From positions 62,001 through 126,000 of the forward strand of contig JACKOJ010000004.1 in assembly GCA_024234325.1 (NCBI GenBank): a stretch of DNA of 64,000 bases. Direction: 5' to 3'. The DNA is from Pseudomonadales bacterium. Lineage in GTDB: Bacteria; Pseudomonadota; Gammaproteobacteria; Pseudomonadales; Pseudohongiellaceae. The notes under the pieces were generated by a model. That model was not told where the DNA came from, made no database searches, and worked only from the letters and a program-made list of their open reading frames with translations. Below are positions 61,247 through 64,000 of the stretch, one piece after another; within the stretch, counting starts at the first letter, position 1; each line of letters opens with the position of its first letter. The position numbers were made by a program, and so were the translations under genes.

Positions 61247-61283
61247 CCCTGACGGGTACAAACCTTATCCCTGACGGGAACAA
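61247..61283. promoter_or_regulatory. Paired direct repeats upstream of the cyclophilin gene
   Basis: Two copies of CCCTGACGGG-N-ACAA begin at 61247 and 61269, a 22 bp period (about two helical turns). Each core is itself CCC-N4-GGG. They lie directly upstream of TATAGT (61289-61294), a good -10 lacking a good -35. This is the layout expected of tandem activator or repressor sites; no regulator is identified. Confidence 0.5.
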
Positions 61284-61334
61284 TCGGGTATAGTGACGCC
61301 ACTATTCATACGCCTCCACAGGAGATTGAAACGC

Positions 61335-61898
61335 ATGCGCACATTATTTCTCGCCCTCCTCCTCAGTCTGAGCAGCCTTGCGACGGCCGCGGAGAATGCG
61401 AACCCCATCGTGATCATGGAAACCAACAAGGGCACCGTGAAAATTGAACTGTGGGAATCCGAAGCTCCAATCACCGTCGCCAACTTCCTGCGCTATGTCG
61501 ATGCCGGTTTCTATGACGGCGTGATCTTCCACCGCGTCATCCCCGGCTTCATGGCACAGGGTGGCGGCTTTACGCAGGACATGGTGCAGAAACCGACCTT
61601 CGAGCAGATCAAGAACGAGGCCTCGGCGTCATTGCCCAACAATCGTGGCACGCTGTCCATGGCACGTACCCAGGTCGTAGACAGTGCTACTGCCCAGTTC
61701 TTCATCAACCTGGTCAACAACGACTTCCTGAACCACACGGACGAAACGCCACGCGGCTTCGGTTACGCCGTGTTTGGTGAGGTCATCGACGGGATGGATG
61801 TTGTGGATGCCATTGCCGAAGTGGAAACTGGCAACCAGGGCATGTATCAGGATGTTCCGAGCGAGCCGATCATCATCACTTCCATGAAGCGCGAGTAA
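61335..61898 (+). CDS. Periplasmic peptidyl-prolyl cis-trans isomerase, cyclophilin type
   Basis: Folding catalyst for proline bonds. A signal peptide of 18-19 residues (MRTLFLALLLSLSSLATAA) precedes a bacterial-type cyclophilin domain with FHRVIPGFMAQGGG (catalytic arginine) and SATAQFFINL and GYAVFGEVIDGMDVVD segments. ATG 61335 gives 187 residues; GGAG lies about 10 bases upstream. It is closest in type to PpiA of E. coli, but PpiA/PpiB orthology is not settled by eye. It is followed by a terminator. Confidence 0.93.
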   Translation: MRTLFLALLLSLSSLATAAENANPIVIMETNKGTVKIELWESEAPITVANFLRYVDAGFYDGVIFHRVIPGFMAQGGGFTQDMVQKPTFEQIKNEASASLPNNRGTLSMARTQVVDSATAQFFINLVNNDFLNHTDETPRGFGYAVFGEVIDGMDVVDAIAEVETGNQGMYQDVPSEPIIITSMKRE

Positions 61899-61913
61899 GG
61901 CCTTCCTGTTTTG

Positions 61914-61950
61914 GAGGGGTCGGAGCTCTGACCCCTCTCCTTCCTTTTAT
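61914..61950 (+). terminator. Terminator of the cyclophilin gene
   Basis: GAGGGGTC-GGAGCTCT-GACCCCTC forms an 8 bp GC-rich stem followed by a pyrimidine tract ending CTTTTAT. The U-run is imperfect, so efficiency is uncertain. Confidence 0.65.
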
Positions 61951-62063
61951 CCGCCATATCGCACCGCTTTCCGTACCACTTCCGTGGCTTGAAGCAGCTC
62001 TCGCACCGCAAGAAAAGAACGATTGAGCCTGACCGTGAATGCCCGGAAACTTGGCAGAGAAAA

Positions 62064-64000
62064 TTATTTGTAGAGTGTGGTGACCTTGCCGTCGGCGGCA
62101 TTGTCAGCGGCATCGGCACTGGCTGCTTCTGTACGCCCCGCCTCCCACAGAGGATCCGTCGCACTTTCCTTGGGTTCAAACCCGTCCACAGCAGTCATGA
62201 GAACTTCGCGAATCTGATGCAGGTCCAGTCGTTTGCAGGCGACTTGCAGGCGCCCCATCAGGGCTTCCAGCTCACCCCAGCTCAGCGCATCCTCTTCGGC
62301 TCGCATGATCTTCGGGTGTTGTGTTCCCGTCACCGACTCACCGATCAACAGCTCTTCAAACAGCTTCTCGCCAGGGCGCAGTCCCGTGTACTCAATGGCG
62401 ATATCGCCCTTGTAGGAGTTCTCGTCCTTCACGTCATAGCCCATGAGGTGAATCATCTTTCTGGCCAGATCGACAATACGAATAGGCTCGTGCATGTCGA
62501 GCACGAAAACCTCACCCCCGGTGGCCATGGAGCCCGCCTGAATCACCAGTTGCGCAGCCTCCTGCACCGTCATGAAGTAACGGGTCACCTCGGGGTGAGT
62601 CACCGTCACCGGCCCGCCCTGACTGATCTGCCTGCGAAACAGAGGCACCACGGAGCCTGAGGAACCCAGAACATTGCCGAAACGGACCATGCTGAAACGT
62701 GTCCTGCTCTTGTTCTGGGACATGGCCTGCAGCAACTGCTCGGCAAAGCGCTTGGTCGCGCCCATGAAATTGGTCGGTCTCACTGCCTTGTCGGTGGAGA
62801 TAAAGACAAAGTGGTTGACCCCGGCTTTTTCCGCCGCCTGCGCCGAGACCAGCGTACCGAAAATATTGTTCTGCACGCCCTCGATGATGTTGCTCTCCAC
62901 CATCGGCACCTGCTTGTAGGCGGCCACATGGTATACCGTCTCGACGCCGAAGCGTTTCATGACGTGCTCCATCAGTTGCGGATTGCAGACATTGCCCAGC
63001 ATCGCGATCAGCTCGATCTGTTCGCCGCCTTCCATGACCGCTCTCTTTTCCAGCAACTCGTTTTCAACGGTATACAAACCGTATTCGAAACTGTCCAGCA
63101 GGACCAGACGCCGAGGCTTGAGCTGGAGTATCTGGCGGCACAGCTCGGAACCAATCGAACCTGCTGCCCCCGTGACCAACACAGAGCAACCGGTGATGCA
63201 GGCCCCAAGCAGCTTGGGGTTGGGCGGCACAATATCCCTGCCCAGCAGATCCTCGATATCGATATCCCGCACCTCGTCCACGCCCACCTTGCCGGAGGTC
63301 ATGTCAAAGAGGTCCGGCACCGTCTTCACATGCACCGGCAGGTGTTCGAGACGATTGAGAATTTCCTTGCGTTCGGCATGCGTCGCGGAGGGAATCGCCA
63401 GCAGTATCTGGCGCACAGAAAAGTTCTCGACCAGGTCCAGCAGTGCCCCGGGACTGTAGACCCGAATGCCGTGTACGGTGCTGCCGATCAGGCTTCGACT
63501 GTCATCCACGAAGGCCACCGGCAGATACTGATCCCCGTTCTGCAGGGCAGCAACCAATTGCATACCGGAACTGCCAGCGCCGTAAATAATCACGGGTTCC
63601 TTGGGACGGAAATTCTGGATCAGATTCAGCAAAGCCACCTTGGCCACGAAGCGACTGCCGCCAATAAACAGCAGCGCGATCATCCAGTAAATCGGAAACA
63701 CCGCGTTGTCGTAACGGGCCTCAGGCACAAAGAAATAGGAGGTGGCGGCGAGCAGCCCGGTGGAGATCGTGACGCCCTGCAGCACGATGAAGCCGGATTG
63801 CAGGCCCATGTAAAGGAGAATCGCGCGGTACAGACCAATGCGGTAAAACACCAGAACACTGGCAAGATTGGCAAGGACGAGATAGACCGAAACCCCCTGG
63901 CTGACACTGAAGAATTCGGCCCCAAGCAGTGCAAAAGACAGCCACAACGCCAGACCCAGCATCACACTGTCAGCCAGCATCATCAGCATCTGCTTGACGG
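62064..64000 (-). CDS. Membrane-bound UDP-sugar 4,6-dehydratase/epimerase, WbpM/PglF/CapD family (N-terminus cut)
   Basis: Large short-chain dehydrogenase used in surface polysaccharide or glycan synthesis. Four membrane helices lie in the first part (about 110 visible residues), followed by a Rossmann-like domain (VIIYGAGSSGMQLV) and the catalytic SDR domain with VTGAAGSIGSELCRQ. The active-site segment STDKAVRPTNFMGATKR has methionine where classic enzymes have tyrosine, as known for WbpM/PglF. The frame is open through position 64000 (V-K-Q before the first ATG at 63989), and family members have a few dozen more N-terminal residues, so the gene is truncated by the window. The C-terminus ends in an acidic Ala-rich tail. 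Confidence 0.92.
   Translation of the reverse strand, partial: VKQMLMMLADSVMLGLALWLSFALLGAEFFSVSQGVSVYLVLANLASVLVFYRIGLYRAILLYMGLQSGFIVLQGVTISTGLLAATSYFFVPEARYDNAVFPIYWMIALLFIGGSRFVAKVALLNLIQNFRPKEPVIIYGAGSSGMQLVAALQNGDQYLPVAFVDDSRSLIGSTVHGIRVYSPGALLDLVENFSVRQILLAIPSATHAERKEILNRLEHLPVHVKTVPDLFDMTSGKVGVDEVRDIDIEDLLGRDIVPPNPKLLGACITGCSVLVTGAAGSIGSELCRQILQLKPRRLVLLDSFEYGLYTVENELLEKRAVMEGGEQIELIAMLGNVCNPQLMEHVMKRFGVETVYHVAAYKQVPMVESNIIEGVQNNIFGTLVSAQAAEKAGVNHFVFISTDKAVRPTNFMGATKRFAEQLLQAMSQNKSRTRFSMVRFGNVLGSSGSVVPLFRRQISQGGPVTVTHPEVTRYFMTVQEAAQLVIQAGSMATGGEVFVLDMHEPIRIVDLARKMIHLMGYDVKDENSYKGDIAIEYTGLRPGEKLFEELLIGESVTGTQHPKIMRAEEDALSWGELEALMGRLQVACKRLDLHQIREVLMTAVDGFEPKESATDPLWEAGRTEAASADAADNAADGKVTTLYK

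Overview
The window is a gene-dense stretch of a gammaproteobacterial chromosome, probably from a marine or environmental relative of the Pseudomonas/Cellvibrionales assemblage. The evidence is gene order. The blocks dnaE-rnhB-lpxB-lpxA-fabZ-lpxD-skp-bamA-rseP-dxr-cdsA-uppS-frr-pyrH-tsf-rpsB, nadB/rpoE-rseA-mucD-lepA-lepB-rnc-era-recO, cysM-rlmD-relA-mazG and tRNA-Val-thrS-infC-rpmI-rplT-pheS-pheT-ihfA-merR-tRNA-Pro follow the arrangement known from Pseudomonas and its neighbours. The sequence is GC-rich. I saw no insertion sequence, phage gene, CRISPR array or rRNA operon. The species cannot be named from sequence reading alone.

Layout. Positions 1-15,665 (minus strand) hold envelope biogenesis and early translation genes: lipid A, type II fatty acid, outer-membrane assembly, the RseP protease, isoprenoid and phospholipid precursors, and the ribosome recycling, UMP kinase, EF-Ts and S2 genes. 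Positions 16,036-22,173 (plus) hold map, glnD, a YffB/ArsC-like gene, dapD and dapE. Positions 22,170-41,008 (minus) hold rsmJ, uppP, tsaB, a lysine/alanine-rich histone H1-like gene, adk, mazG, relA, rlmD, cysM, recO, era, rnc, a DUF4845 gene, lepB, lepA, mucD, rseA and rpoE. Positions 41,242-49,452 hold nadB, ygfX/sdhE, ygfZ, selO, a cyclic-nucleotide-binding/EAL protein and a small metabolic trio (ltaE, GGCT-like, MazG-like). Positions 49,655-51,013 are the most accessory-looking part: a secreted NHL beta-propeller protein, a terminator, a long REP-like inverted repeat, a second terminator and tRNA-Pro. Positions 51,167-60,903 (minus) return to translation and repair genes. The right end has tRNA-Asn, a periplasmic cyclophilin and a truncated membrane-bound sugar-nucleotide epimerase/dehydratase, which probably opens a surface-polysaccharide locus.

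The genes work together mainly as an envelope-plus-translation core. RseP (8.0-9.4 kb), MucD, RseA and RpoE form the sigma-E envelope-stress circuit that in relatives monitors the BamA/Skp/Lpx products encoded at the left. The usual rseB/mucB and mucC genes are absent between rseA and mucD, while a convincing sigma-E-type promoter precedes rpoE. RNA-level control is suggested by structures in front of rpsB, between rpsB and tsf, between infC and rpmI, and between tRNA-Val and thrS.

No clearly new multi-gene system was found. The observations most worth following are the reduced sigma-E operon, the two stem-loops between infC and rpmI, the REP-like element beside the NHL gene, and the paired direct repeats upstream of the cyclophilin gene.
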